57,059 bases of DNA from an uncultured Prevotella sp. GTDB taxonomy: Bacteria; Bacteroidota; Bacteroidia; Bacteroidales; Bacteroidaceae. Shown here in pieces: positions 43,223 to 51,969 of the stretch. The position numbers were made by a program, and so were the translations under genes. The stretch's first letter is position 1. Each line of letters begins with the position of its first letter. The DNA lies in the NCBI GenBank assembly GCA_900314995.1, contig OMXK01000042.1:1-57059 (forward strand). The letters run 5' to 3'. The notes under the pieces are model-generated. The model was not told where the DNA came from, searched no databases, and saw only the letters and a list, made by a program, of their open reading frames with translations.

Positions 43223-44476
43223 ATGGATAAGATTATTGAAAAGACAAAGACACAACGACTGATGAAGTACTGGCCTTACGCTGCTGGCGGCTGCTTGCTG
43301 CTGGTGACGCTGGCTTGGCTGATATTCGGCAATCATGCCTCAACGCTGAAAGTGAACAAGGACGAGTTGACCGTCAGCGACGTGCAACGTGCTGAGTTTA
43401 AGGACTATGTGCGCACCAACGGACAGGTGATGCCCATTCAGATTGTTCAGATTTCGCCAGAAGAAGGTGGCATCGTAATGGAAAAGGTGGTTGAGGAAGG
43501 CACCCACGTCAAGAAGGGCGATGTGATCGTCCGCCTTTCAAACAGCAACCTCGACCTGCAGATACTGAATGCCGAGGCCGAACTGGCAGAGAAGCAGAAC
43601 CTGCTGCGCAACACCCAAGTGGCGATGCAGCAGGACCGTCTGAACAACCAGACGGAGCAGGCGCAACTCGATATGGACACCCATCGAAAACAGCGCAACT
43701 ATGAGCAGAACAAACGGCTCTATCAGGAGAAACTCATCAGCAAGGAGGATTACATCAAGTCGCAGGAGGACTATCAGCTCTCTGCCAAGAAGCGGCAGCT
43801 GATTGCCAAGCGTCTGAAGCAGGACTCTATCTATCGCACCGTTCAGATGGACCAGATGGAGGATAACCTGCAGAACATGCGCCGTAATGTGGTACTGGTG
43901 CGCCAACGTAAGGACAAACTCGAAATACGCTCTGCCATCGACGGCGAACTCGGATTGCTCGATGTGGAACTGGGCCAGAGCATCCAGCCTGGACAGAAGA
44001 TCGGCCAGCTCAATGACCTGAGCGATTATAAGGTGCAGGCGCAGATCGACGAGCACTATATCGATCGCGTCCGTCAGGGGCTTACTGCCACTTTTACGCG
44101 AGGCGACAAGCAGTATCAGCTCCAGGTTCGCAAGGTTTATCCCGAGGTGCGCGAAGGCAAGTTCCGTTGTGACTTTATCTTCAAGGGTGAGCGTCCCGAA
44201 AATATCCGCACGGGCCAGACCTACTACATCGACCTCGAACTGGGCCAGCCTGAACAGGCGATTATCATCCCTCGCGGCACGTTCTTCCAGACTACTGGCG
44301 GCCAATGGATCTTCGTACTCTCCTCTGATGGCAACAAAGCCTATCGTCGCCCCATCCGCGTAGGCCGCCAGAACCCTCAGCACTACGAGATCCTCGAGGG
44401 CCTCGAGCCTGGTGAACGTGTCGTCACCAGCGGCTATGAGGCATTCAAGGACAACGAAGTGTTAGTAATCAAGTAA
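43223..44476 (+). CDS. HlyD/MacA-type periplasmic adaptor
   Basis: A 417-residue membrane fusion protein: an N-terminal membrane helix (about 17-33), a lipoyl half (VMEKVVEEGTHVKKGDVIVRLSN), a long coiled hairpin (about 105-220), the second lipoyl half (SAIDGELGLLDVELGQSIQPGQKIGQL) and a beta-barrel end (ILEGLEPGERVVTSGYEAF). It links the TolC channel to an inner membrane transporter. The permease gene follows 11 bases later. Confidence 0.92.
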   Translation: MDKIIEKTKTQRLMKYWPYAAGGCLLLVTLAWLIFGNHASTLKVNKDELTVSDVQRAEFKDYVRTNGQVMPIQIVQISPEEGGIVMEKVVEEGTHVKKGDVIVRLSNSNLDLQILNAEAELAEKQNLLRNTQVAMQQDRLNNQTEQAQLDMDTHRKQRNYEQNKRLYQEKLISKEDYIKSQEDYQLSAKKRQLIAKRLKQDSIYRTVQMDQMEDNLQNMRRNVVLVRQRKDKLEIRSAIDGELGLLDVELGQSIQPGQKIGQLNDLSDYKVQAQIDEHYIDRVRQGLTATFTRGDKQYQLQVRKVYPEVREGKFRCDFIFKGERPENIRTGQTYYIDLELGQPEQAIIIPRGTFFQTTGGQWIFVLSSDGNKAYRRPIRVGRQNPQHYEILEGLEPGERVVTSGYEAFKDNEVLVIK

Positions 44477-44487
44477 ACAATACCAAT

Positions 44488-46887
44488 ATGAAGAGTTATT
44501 TCAGATTCCTGAGCCGTCACAGGCTGTTTACCTTTATCAATATCGTGGGACTATGCCTCTCTATGGCGTTCCTGCTGCTGTTGGGCGACCTCATCTACCG
44601 CCAGACGACGGTGGAGAACTACCAGACACGCGCCGACCGCACGTTCGTTGTGGGCAATGAGATGTGCATGATGTCGAACTTCCGTGTTGGCGAGCGACTG
44701 AAAGAGCGTTTCCCCGAGGTGGAGGACTGGTGCTCGATAGCTGGCTACGGCATGACGTTCAACATTGGTGGGCAGAAGGCCGACACGAAGGTGCTGGTGA
44801 CGGGTCGGAACTTCTTCACTTTCTTCGACTACAGCCTGCTGACGGGCGACCGTCGTAAGGTGCTCAGTGCGCCCAACCAGATTGTGGTGAGCAAGTCGTT
44901 CGCACAGCGCTATTGGCCCGACGAAAGTCCTATCGGCAAGGAGATGGTGCTGGGCGATGACGAAATGGAGTTAGGTGATGCGAACGGCGGGAAAGGTCAT
45001 ATCACCTACACCGTCAGCGGCATCATGGACGACTTTGACCGAAGTATCATCCCCGACGGCTATGAATGCGTGTTCAACATAGACAACCTGCGCCACTTCC
45101 ACTATTCGGCCTGGAGCGAGCAGATGAACAACGCGTCGTGCTGCGTCCTCTTCCTGATGCAGCGCGAGGGCTGCGACCTGCGAAGCAAAACTGGCAACAT
45201 GATCGACTATCTGAAGTCCTTCTTCTGGATTTATCAGATGGAAGCAGCAAAGGAACTGACGCTCACGCCAGTCTCCACCATCTACTATGACGCGATGGAG
45301 TGTTCGTTAGGTCAGGAAGACATCAATCACGGCAGTCGGGAGATGGCACACCTCTATGTAGTTGTTGCCCTACTGGTACTGGTGTTCGCCATCTTCAACT
45401 ACGTGAACCTGAGCGTGTCGCTCACCACCGAGCGGTCGAAGGAGATGGCCACCCGTCGGCTGTTGGGCCTGTCGCGCCTACAGGTCTTTGGCAAGTTGAT
45501 AGGCGAGAGCATTCTCTTTACTGCCATCGCCTTTGCCGTTGGCTACGTGATAGCACTCGCCTTGCAGGACAAGGCGATGGAAATAGCCAACTGTCCGCTG
45601 GATTTGCTGAAGGATACGGGTTTTGGCACTATCATTGCTTTCCTGATGGGCATCATCCTCGTGGGCTCATTGGCAGGCTTCGTGCCTGCCACGATACTCA
45701 GCGGCTACCAGCCTATCGACATCGTGCGCGGCACCTTCCGCCGTCGTGTCCGTCAGCGGTGGAGCCACGCGCTGATGGTTGTTCAGGCCGTCTTTGCTAT
45801 TGTCATGCTGACCATCACGCTATTGCTGGGCAGCAGCATCCGTGAGCTCATGAACCGCCCGTTGGGCTACGACATCGAGAACATTCTCAAGACCTGGGAT
45901 GTTGCCGGATTCAGCGAAAGCCAGCGGCAAGCGTTCCGCAGCAAACTGCTGGCGCTGCCGGAAGTAGAGGCTGTAGGCTTCGGCTATGGCACACCTTTAG
46001 AGGGACTGGAGAACCAGACGGTTTCTGCCGATGACGGAACGGTTGTGAGTCTGCGGCTATTGATGGGCGACAGTTGTTTCTTCAATATCCTGAACATTCA
46101 CCCTGACAAAATCTACACTGACAATGGCTTGGGGGCGAATCACCAACTGCTGCGGCAGTTCGGCAAGAAGGACGACGAAAGGGAAATTGTGACTGCCGAT
46201 GGAAAGGTGAATTTTGAAATTGCTGCCGTCTATCCCGATATGGTCTATCAGAACGTGATGCGCGAGGAGGAGCATCCCACACCTTTTATTATCATACGTG
46301 AAAACGAATTCCGCGACAGTACTGACAACTACGCGAGCAGAAGGTACGGCAAGCCCCGTCTGGCATTGGTTAAATATCACGGTGAGCGTCAGAAGGTGGA
46401 GAAGGCTATCAAGCGGCAAATCAGTGCGATAACGGGCCAAGAAGCAAGAGACGTCCACTCACTTGCCCAGAGCCATGAAGATTGGTACAAGGACTACCAA
46501 CGGTTCCTCAGTGTGCTGATGGTCTTTACGGCCGTTGCCCTGCTGATTGCCGTGCTCGGCCTGATGGCGATGAACAGCTATTTCATCAGTCAGCGCCGTC
46601 GCGAGATTGCTGTGCGTCGTGTCTTTGGGGCAGAGATCAGCAGCATCACCCTGCGCCTGCTCCTTGCGATTGTCGTCCAGTCGGTCGTCGCTATGGTCAT
46701 CGCCATCCCCCTCTCCTATTGGCTGGCCCCGATGGTGAGCAGCATCTCTGGCCTGACCGTCCGCATGGAACTGATGCCCCTGCTGCTCTCTCTGGTCATC
46801 GTGCTCGCCGTCAATCTGCTGACAGCATTTTTCCAGAGCTGGCGCGCCGCCACCGAGAATCCTGTCAATAACATCAAGACGGAATAA
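44488..46887 (+). CDS. FtsX/MacB-type ABC transporter permease
   Basis: A 799-residue permease with two FtsX units. Helix 1 is at about 12-34, followed by a large extracytoplasmic domain and a three-helix FtsX bundle (about 285-410, with TTERSKEMATRRLLGLSR as the coupling segment). A second helix near 430, another extracytoplasmic domain and a last FtsX bundle (about 675-795, with SQRRREIAVRRVFGAE) follow. No nucleotide-binding domain is in the protein or its neighbours, so the ATPase must come from elsewhere or be lost. With TolC and HlyD it should export a peptide, antimicrobial or lipid-like molecule. The permease at 49489 is a paralogue with the same NPINSIKTE-type end. Confidence 0.9.
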   Translation: MKSYFRFLSRHRLFTFINIVGLCLSMAFLLLLGDLIYRQTTVENYQTRADRTFVVGNEMCMMSNFRVGERLKERFPEVEDWCSIAGYGMTFNIGGQKADTKVLVTGRNFFTFFDYSLLTGDRRKVLSAPNQIVVSKSFAQRYWPDESPIGKEMVLGDDEMELGDANGGKGHITYTVSGIMDDFDRSIIPDGYECVFNIDNLRHFHYSAWSEQMNNASCCVLFLMQREGCDLRSKTGNMIDYLKSFFWIYQMEAAKELTLTPVSTIYYDAMECSLGQEDINHGSREMAHLYVVVALLVLVFAIFNYVNLSVSLTTERSKEMATRRLLGLSRLQVFGKLIGESILFTAIAFAVGYVIALALQDKAMEIANCPLDLLKDTGFGTIIAFLMGIILVGSLAGFVPATILSGYQPIDIVRGTFRRRVRQRWSHALMVVQAVFAIVMLTITLLLGSSIRELMNRPLGYDIENILKTWDVAGFSESQRQAFRSKLLALPEVEAVGFGYGTPLEGLENQTVSADDGTVVSLRLLMGDSCFFNILNIHPDKIYTDNGLGANHQLLRQFGKKDDEREIVTADGKVNFEIAAVYPDMVYQNVMREEEHPTPFIIIRENEFRDSTDNYASRRYGKPRLALVKYHGERQKVEKAIKRQISAITGQEARDVHSLAQSHEDWYKDYQRFLSVLMVFTAVALLIAVLGLMAMNSYFISQRRREIAVRRVFGAEISSITLRLLLAIVVQSVVAMVIAIPLSYWLAPMVSSISGLTVRMELMPLLLSLVIVLAVNLLTAFFQSWRAATENPVNNIKTE

Positions 46888-46893
46888 CGCCAT

Positions 46894-46931
46894 CGGGCGA
46901 AATCTATCTGCGTATGGATAGATTTCGCCCG
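46894..46931 (+). terminator. terminator of the efflux operon
   Basis: CGGGCGAAATCTATC (46894-46908) and GATAGATTTCGCCCG (46917-46931) form a perfect 15-bp stem with an 8-base loop, 7 bases past the permease stop. Confidence 0.88.
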
Positions 46932-46936
46932 AAATA

Positions 46937-46968
46937 TTTGGTGGTTTGAAAGAAAAGTTGTACCTTTG
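46937..46968 (+). promoter_or_regulatory. promoter stranded upstream of the insertion sequence
   Basis: TTTG (46937-46940), exactly 20 bases, TACCTTTG (46961-46968). The first base of the target duplication is the next base (46969). Without the insertion sequence this promoter would drive the AAA/DUF4143 gene now at 48850; its transcript would begin in or just past the target site. Confidence 0.78.
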
Positions 46969-46976
46969 GCCAAATT
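46969..46976. repeat. target-site duplication, left copy
   Basis: GCCAAATT directly outside the left inverted repeat, identical to 48813-48820. An 8-bp duplication is the normal size for ISL3-family insertion. Confidence 0.95.
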
Positions 46977-46985
46977 GGTTCAGCG

Positions 46986-48599
46986 TCAATTTGGGTGAAA
47001 ATTCCAGTCCCATTTTATGTCACTATAGAGTAGTTTTGCCCTGAGCACATCAGCCTTTGCTCTGTTGTACATACTTCTCTTGATAGCCTTGGCTTTGTTG
47101 ACAGTCCCTTCTAATAGGGCATTGCTAAAGTCCGTAGTGTATGCTCTCTCTACAGCCACCCTGTCTTTCTCGATGTACCAGGCAAAGCCGCTGATTTCCC
47201 TGACCCCGCATTTGCGTGCATCCTTGAGCCATTCATCCATCGTCGGAGCATCATCCTCTGCATGCAGCATTTTACGAAAGCCAATGCATATACCGATGAT
47301 GTGTTCCACTTCCGGATGAGTTTCCTTCAGCCTCTGTAGTTTCTTCGACTGCGTCTTGCCCGTAAGGATGTACTTCCAGACAGTGCTTGCCCTGACAGTT
47401 GCAGCCCTGACCCTTTGTTCTCCGAGTGCTTTGTTGTGGAGGCGTACCTCTTCACGTAGCTGTTTATATCGGCAGAGGAGCGGATGCAGACACCTCTTCA
47501 GCAGCCGCAAGGGTAGCTCCGGACCCAACCTCTTGGCCACCGCCTCAGGCGTGATGCAGCCAGAGCTTACGATGCGGGCTATATCCCTGGCAGCCTTCAT
47601 GGCTTTCTTTTGATCCGTGCTGAGTATTTCGGACGCTCTGTACTGCTGTATCAGACGCACTCTTCTGGATTTGACTCCCAGTGACTTTGCCATCTCCGCT
47701 ATGCTCATCCCGCTTTCCTTCATACGATGTACCTCATAGAACTGGATGACTCTCGTGCGGTGCTTCTTCTCTCCCATCTGGCAGATGCTGTCCACAACAG
47801 ACCTGTATGCCTCGTCCTCCGTGGGGTATGGGTATTGCAGCTTCTGTCTCTTCTGGCCGAGCAGCTTCTTTATCGGCTCCACGGATGCCTTCTTCAGATT
47901 CTCCATCAGATGGAAACGGTCGGACACCTGCCTGATGAACTCAGAGGCTGCACTGATGATGGATGCATACGACTGGCTGCCGTCACGGGTGACCACCTTG
48001 ATCTCAGGATGAGCCTTCAGCCAGTCTATAATCTCCTGTCCGTAGCGGGAATCGAAAACGGCAAGGGGCTGGCGGGTGTAGTGGTCTACGATAACACACA
48101 TGTACTTATGCCCCTTCCACTTGGCAAAGTCGTCCATCCCTACATAGCCGCTGGTGCGCACCTCCGGATTGACGCTGCCCATCAGGCGGAGCGTACGGAT
48201 TAGCGAAGACTGGCTGACCTGGATATGCTGTATGGCCAGTGTCTCACAGGCCTTACGGGCCGTCTGGCCCAAAGCCTCGTGACGGATGCGATCCTCTGCC
48301 TCATTGGTGTACCGCCCGTATGGACGGGTCATCGCCAGAGGCTCAGAGAATATGGTATGCCCACATTTCGGGTTACTGCAGACAAAATGGCGAACGTCGA
48401 GTATCAGCATCGTGCGGCTGCCTAACAACTCCGTGCATTGAATTTTGCGGAGACGATGACTGTGGACAGATGTCGAACGCCTGCCGCAGCAAGGACATTT
48501 TGCACTGCTGCCTGTCGTATGGGCCGTGAGCGTCACAAGTGATTCTTTACTCGTCATACCGTCCAGCGAGATATGCCAGAGGCGACATTTTTCCTTCAC
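46986..48599 (-). CDS. ISL3-family transposase
   Basis: About 537 residues. N-terminal zinc finger (CPCCGRRSTS, then HFVCSNPKCGHTIF), a helix-turn-helix region, and the ISL3 DDE core with GMDDFAKWKGHKYMCVIVDHYTRQPLAVFDSR near 185 and VVTRDGSQSYASII near 235. The frame is open to 48698, but that TTG lies in the -7 box of the promoter at 48696-48726. A GTG at 48599 keeps the RLWHISLDG segment expected before the zinc finger; the ATG at 48557 is the other option. The stop falls inside the left terminal repeat. Confidence 0.92.
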   Translation of the reverse strand: MKEKCRLWHISLDGMTSKESLVTLTAHTTGSSAKCPCCGRRSTSVHSHRLRKIQCTELLGSRTMLILDVRHFVCSNPKCGHTIFSEPLAMTRPYGRYTNEAEDRIRHEALGQTARKACETLAIQHIQVSQSSLIRTLRLMGSVNPEVRTSGYVGMDDFAKWKGHKYMCVIVDHYTRQPLAVFDSRYGQEIIDWLKAHPEIKVVTRDGSQSYASIISAASEFIRQVSDRFHLMENLKKASVEPIKKLLGQKRQKLQYPYPTEDEAYRSVVDSICQMGEKKHRTRVIQFYEVHRMKESGMSIAEMAKSLGVKSRRVRLIQQYRASEILSTDQKKAMKAARDIARIVSSGCITPEAVAKRLGPELPLRLLKRCLHPLLCRYKQLREEVRLHNKALGEQRVRAATVRASTVWKYILTGKTQSKKLQRLKETHPEVEHIIGICIGFRKMLHAEDDAPTMDEWLKDARKCGVREISGFAWYIEKDRVAVERAYTTDFSNALLEGTVNKAKAIKRSMYNRAKADVLRAKLLYSDIKWDWNFHPN

Positions 48600-48623
48600 A
48601 CGTGATTTTATCTGGCCAATTAC

Positions 48624-48655
48624 TTGCGAGAGTCCAGATTTCTTTGTATCTTTGC
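48624..48655 (+). promoter_or_regulatory. possible outward-facing promoter in the insertion sequence
   Basis: TTG (48624-48626), 21 bases, TATCTTTG (48648-48655), pointing out of the right end towards the AAA/DUF4143 remnant at 48850. It lies in the transposase leader and is opposite to the transposase promoter. Confidence 0.4.
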
Positions 48656-48695
48656 ACCCTGTAGATGGGCGCTTTTTTGTTCTTTTTCGCACATA

Positions 48696-48726
48696 CAAAG
48701 ATACAAAAAAATACGCACATCTACAA
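48696..48726 (-). promoter_or_regulatory. transposase promoter
   Basis: On the minus strand TTG (48724-48726), exactly 20 bases, TATCTTTG (48696-48703). Confidence 0.65.
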
Positions 48727-48812
48727 CTTTATAATGTTAACTAATGTGTTGATTATCAGATATATAGTTAACAATTGTAAGAACTATTTATCACCCAAAT
48801 TGACGCTGAACC

Positions 48813-48820
48813 GCCAAATT
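48813..48820. repeat. target-site duplication, right copy
   Basis: GCCAAATT directly outside the right inverted repeat; identical to 46969-46976. Confidence 0.95.
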
Positions 48821-48849
48821 TTAAGTTCAACTTTAAATTTGTCCACTGT

Positions 48850-49365
48850 ATGAGTAAGACTCTAATAAACAGAACGTTAGCATCGTCATTTTCTAATGTA
48901 TTTAGTGTTTTACCCATCATTACGCTGACCGGACCGCGCCAAGCGGCTGACGAAGACGCCAAAACCTATTTCTACGACACGGGACTGGCTGCTTTCCTGT
49001 TAGGCATCAGCACGGAGCAGCAGATGGATGTCCATCCGCTGCGAGGTGCGCTGTTCGAGAACATGGTCATCAACGACATGATGAAGCTCGACCTGAACCG
49101 AGGCAACAACATGCAGCAACTGTTCTTCTATCGCGACAAAAGCCAGCGAGAGGTGGACGTGCTGCGCATTCTGCCACCCAATTTTGTGGAGGCATACGAG
49201 ATCAAGTCCGCTCAGACGTGGAATGCTGACTTCTTTGCCAACCTCAACTACCTGCGACCTTTGCTGAAGGAGCGGCTGCTAAAGACAACGGTTATTTACG
49301 ATGGCACGCAGGAGAGTCACCAGACGGACAACGGCATTATCAACTTCCGCCACCTTCAGTGGTAG
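48850..49365 (+). pseudogene. AAA/DUF4143 protein with internal deletion of the ATPase core
   Basis: A 171-residue frame. Residues 1-31 (INRTLASSFSNV to ITLTGPRQ) are the N-terminus of AAA_14-type ATPases up to the point where the Walker A residues SGKTT should follow. The next residue jumps to ADEDAKTYFYDTGLAAFLLG, the start of the C-terminal DUF4143 domain, which then runs to a normal-looking end (KSQREVDVLRI, EAYEIKSAQTWNADFF). About 210-230 residues, with Walker A and B, are gone while the frame is kept. Its promoter is cut off by the insertion sequence. I treat it as a remnant, although a stable C-terminal domain could still be made. Confidence 0.8.
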
Positions 49366-49376
49366 CCCCTGCCGAC

Positions 49377-49415
49377 TGTCTAAAAATCATACGCTCTACT
49401 GTCTATTTTTTAGAC
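49377..49415 (+). promoter_or_regulatory. operator B, ahead of the second FtsX permease
   Basis: TGTCTAAAAATCATAC (49377-49392) and TGTCTATTTTTTAGAC (49400-49415), matching operator A at 41737-41775 at 15 of 16 bases in each block and with the same spacing. The whole module, from the first block to the end of the -7 box, is 97 bases at both places. Confidence 0.7.
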
Positions 49416-49442
49416 AATCTGCTTCCGCCGGGGCATGAAGCC

Positions 49443-49473
49443 TTGGCGGATTCGGTTTATTGCCGTACTTTTG
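49443..49473 (+). promoter_or_regulatory. promoter of the second FtsX permease
   Basis: TTG (49443-49445), exactly 20 bases, TACTTTTG (49466-49473), then the ATG at 49489. Confidence 0.78.
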
Positions 49474-49488
49474 CAGCAGAAATAAATC

Positions 49489-51866
49489 ATGAACCGTATG
49501 AAGACTATCATCAGAAACTTTACGTCCATGTTCCGCAAGTTTGTGTCGGCGAGCCTGCTGAATCTGCTGGGGCTGAGCCTGGCCTTCGCCTCGTTCTTTG
49601 TCATCATGACGCAGGTCAACTACGACCTGGGCTACAACAAGAGTTTTACGGAGCACGAGAAGCTGTTCCGCTTGACGATGAACTTAGGCCCTGGCATGGA
49701 GGACTATGGTGTGACGCTGCCCCGCCCGCTGGTGGAACAGTTGGCGGCAGCGTCGCCGCATATCAAAGGCTATGGCATCGAAGAGGGCTGGACAAGATTC
49801 GACCAGTTCTTGGTGGACGATCAGGAGTATTCGCTGAATCTGGTGTATGGCATTCACGACTATATGAGCGTATTCAAGCCAACCGTCATTTGTGGTGACT
49901 TGAAGGGCTTGAACCAGTTGCCCAATATCGTGCTGCCGCGTTCAGAAGCCATGCGCATCTTTGGCACTGCCAATGCGGTGGGCAAGACCCTGAAATACAA
50001 ATGGGTGGAGGGTTGGATCTTCAATGTGTGTGCCGTGATAGAAGACTATCCGGAAAACAACTTCCTGCACGGCGTCAGTTTCAGAGGCACTAATGAAAAC
50101 GAAGGCAACTACCATAACTGGAACTATCAGGCGTATATCTGTGTGGACGATGTAGCCAACCTGCCGAATGTGATTACCGCCATGCGCCAGAAGGCCATCG
50201 AGCTGTTCAAAGATGACTTCAACATGACAACCCCGCAAGAGGAGGAAGCCCTGCAAGTGGTGTTGACGCCTATTGCCGATACCCATTTCGCGAAAGACCT
50301 CAGCAAGGATTCGCCCGACATCAAGTCGGTCAGCAGAAGTTCCGTCTATCTGCTCATCTGCTTCTCGCTGCTGATCGTGGTGATAGCCGCCGTCAACTTC
50401 ATGAACTTCACCCTGGCCGAGACACCGCTGCGCATCCGCAGCATCAACACGCAGAAAGTGTTGGGCGCATCGACGGCCTGCTGGCCGAGGCCGTCATCAT
50501 CAGTCTGCTGGCATTCGTGGGGGCGATGGCGATGGTGTATGTGGCTCACGACTTAGGCTTGCAGGAACTGGTGCAGGGCAGTATCCTGTTGCAGGATAAC
50601 CTGTGGCTGGTAGGCATCACCCTGCTCATCAGCATCGTGGTGGGACTGTTGGCCGGGGCCTATCCGTCGTACTACGTCACGTCCTTCCCGCCGGCCTTGG
50701 TGCTGAAAGGCTCGTTCGGTCTGTCGCCCAAGGGTCGCTTTCTGCGCACCTCGCTGATTTGCCTGCAGTTCGTCGTGTCGTTCATGCTGGTCATTGGCGT
50801 GGGCATCATGTACCTGCAGAGCTACCTCATCTTCCACACCGACTATGGCTTCGACAAGGACGAAGTGATGGTGGTGCCGACGGCTCCCGACACGCGCAAT
50901 CATGCCGATGCCATCGATGCCGACCTGCGCAAGATTCCCGGCATTGAGGGGGCCAGCCTGGCCCAGAGCGTCTTAGGTAGCAACGACCGCTATCAGACGT
51001 GGAGCAGGGGCGAAGGCGACAAGCATATAACGTTTACCTGCATCTTCGTCGATTGGCGATTCCTCAGCGTGATGGGTATCGACATCGTGGAGGGCCGCAA
51101 TTTCCGCCAGACCGACGGCGACGTGTATATCTTCAGTGAGTCGGCCAAGAAGAAATATCCCTGGCTTGCCGTCGATAAGCCCATCAACGACAAAGACATG
51201 CCCGTCGTCGGTTTCTGCGAGGACATCAAGTATAGCACCTTGCGCGTGGATGACAGTCAGCAGCCCATAGCCTTCGTGGTGCCCAGCCGTGACGGTTACT
51301 TTAAGGGAGATTTCTGGCGCAACCACCTCTTAGTGCGTGTGGCCAAGGGCGTGGACAAGCGCGAGGCCAAAGAGAAAGTGCTGGAAACGGTGCTTAAATA
51401 CGAGCACGAAAACAAGCCGGACATCAATGACCTGCGCTACATGGACGATGTGCTGGAGAAATCGTACCAACAGGAAAGGCTCTTCACCCAGCAGATTCTG
51501 CTCTTCTCGCTGTTGGCCATTCTCATCAGCATCATCGGTGTGTTTGGCCTGACCATGTTCGAGAGCGAGTACCGCCGCAAGGAGATTGGCATCCGCAAGG
51601 TGTTCGGCAGCTCTACGAAGGAAATCCTGATGATGTTCTGGCGGCGATACCTCTACATCCTGTTAGGCTGTTTCGTGGTGGCGGCTCCCATCGGCTACCT
51701 GATGGGCCAGCACTGGCTTGAGGGCTTCGCCGTCCGCACCGCCATCTCGCCCCTGCTGTTCGTCGTGTCCTTCCTGCTCATCACCCTAATCACCATGCTG
51801 ACAGTGACTTACCAGAGTTGGAAAAACGCCAACGAGAACCCCATCAACAGCATCAAGACGGAGTAA
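49489..51866 (+). pseudogene. second FtsX/MacB-type permease, frame broken by one base
   Basis: Translation from 49489 is a good FtsX permease up to KVLGAS (about 50470). It then loses sense, and LLAEAVIISLLAFVGAMAMVYVAHD continues in the next frame from 50478 to the stop at 51866. Adding one base in the ACGGCC stretch (50473-50478) restores an about 792-residue protein, close to the 799 of the paralogue at 44488, with the same two FtsX bundles and the NPINSIKTE end. The gene has its own promoter with operator B. A sequencing or assembly error in a G run is as likely as a real mutation. Confidence 0.85.
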
Positions 51867-51934
51867 CACCATCGTGGAACCATGGGGTAGCTACACGAAA
51901 AGACGAAAAAAGTTCATAATTCAAGGAAATTTAG

Positions 51935-51942
51935 TATCTTTG
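51935..51942 (+). promoter_or_regulatory. -7 box for the MutS-like gene
   Basis: TATCTTTG, 27 bases before the ATG at 51970. The -33 region has only a partial match (TTC near 51913). Confidence 0.45.
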
Positions 51943-51969
51943 TCCCCCAGAAGATAATCTACAGCAATC

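Larger units (their letters stand above)
46977..48812 (-). mobile_element. intact ISL3-family insertion sequence, 1836 bp
   Basis: Perfect 22-bp terminal inverted repeats at 46977-46998 (GGTTCAGCGTCAATTTGGGTGA) and 48791-48812, and a perfect 8-bp target duplication outside. One transposase gene fills most of it and ends inside the left repeat. The perfect ends and duplication point to a recent, possibly still active copy. It lies between the end of the efflux operon and a truncated AAA/DUF4143 gene whose promoter it cut off. Confidence 0.95.

Noticed and set aside
48600-48698. TTG at 48698 as the transposase start
   Set aside because: That codon lies within the -7 box of the transposase promoter, so it would not be in the transcript.
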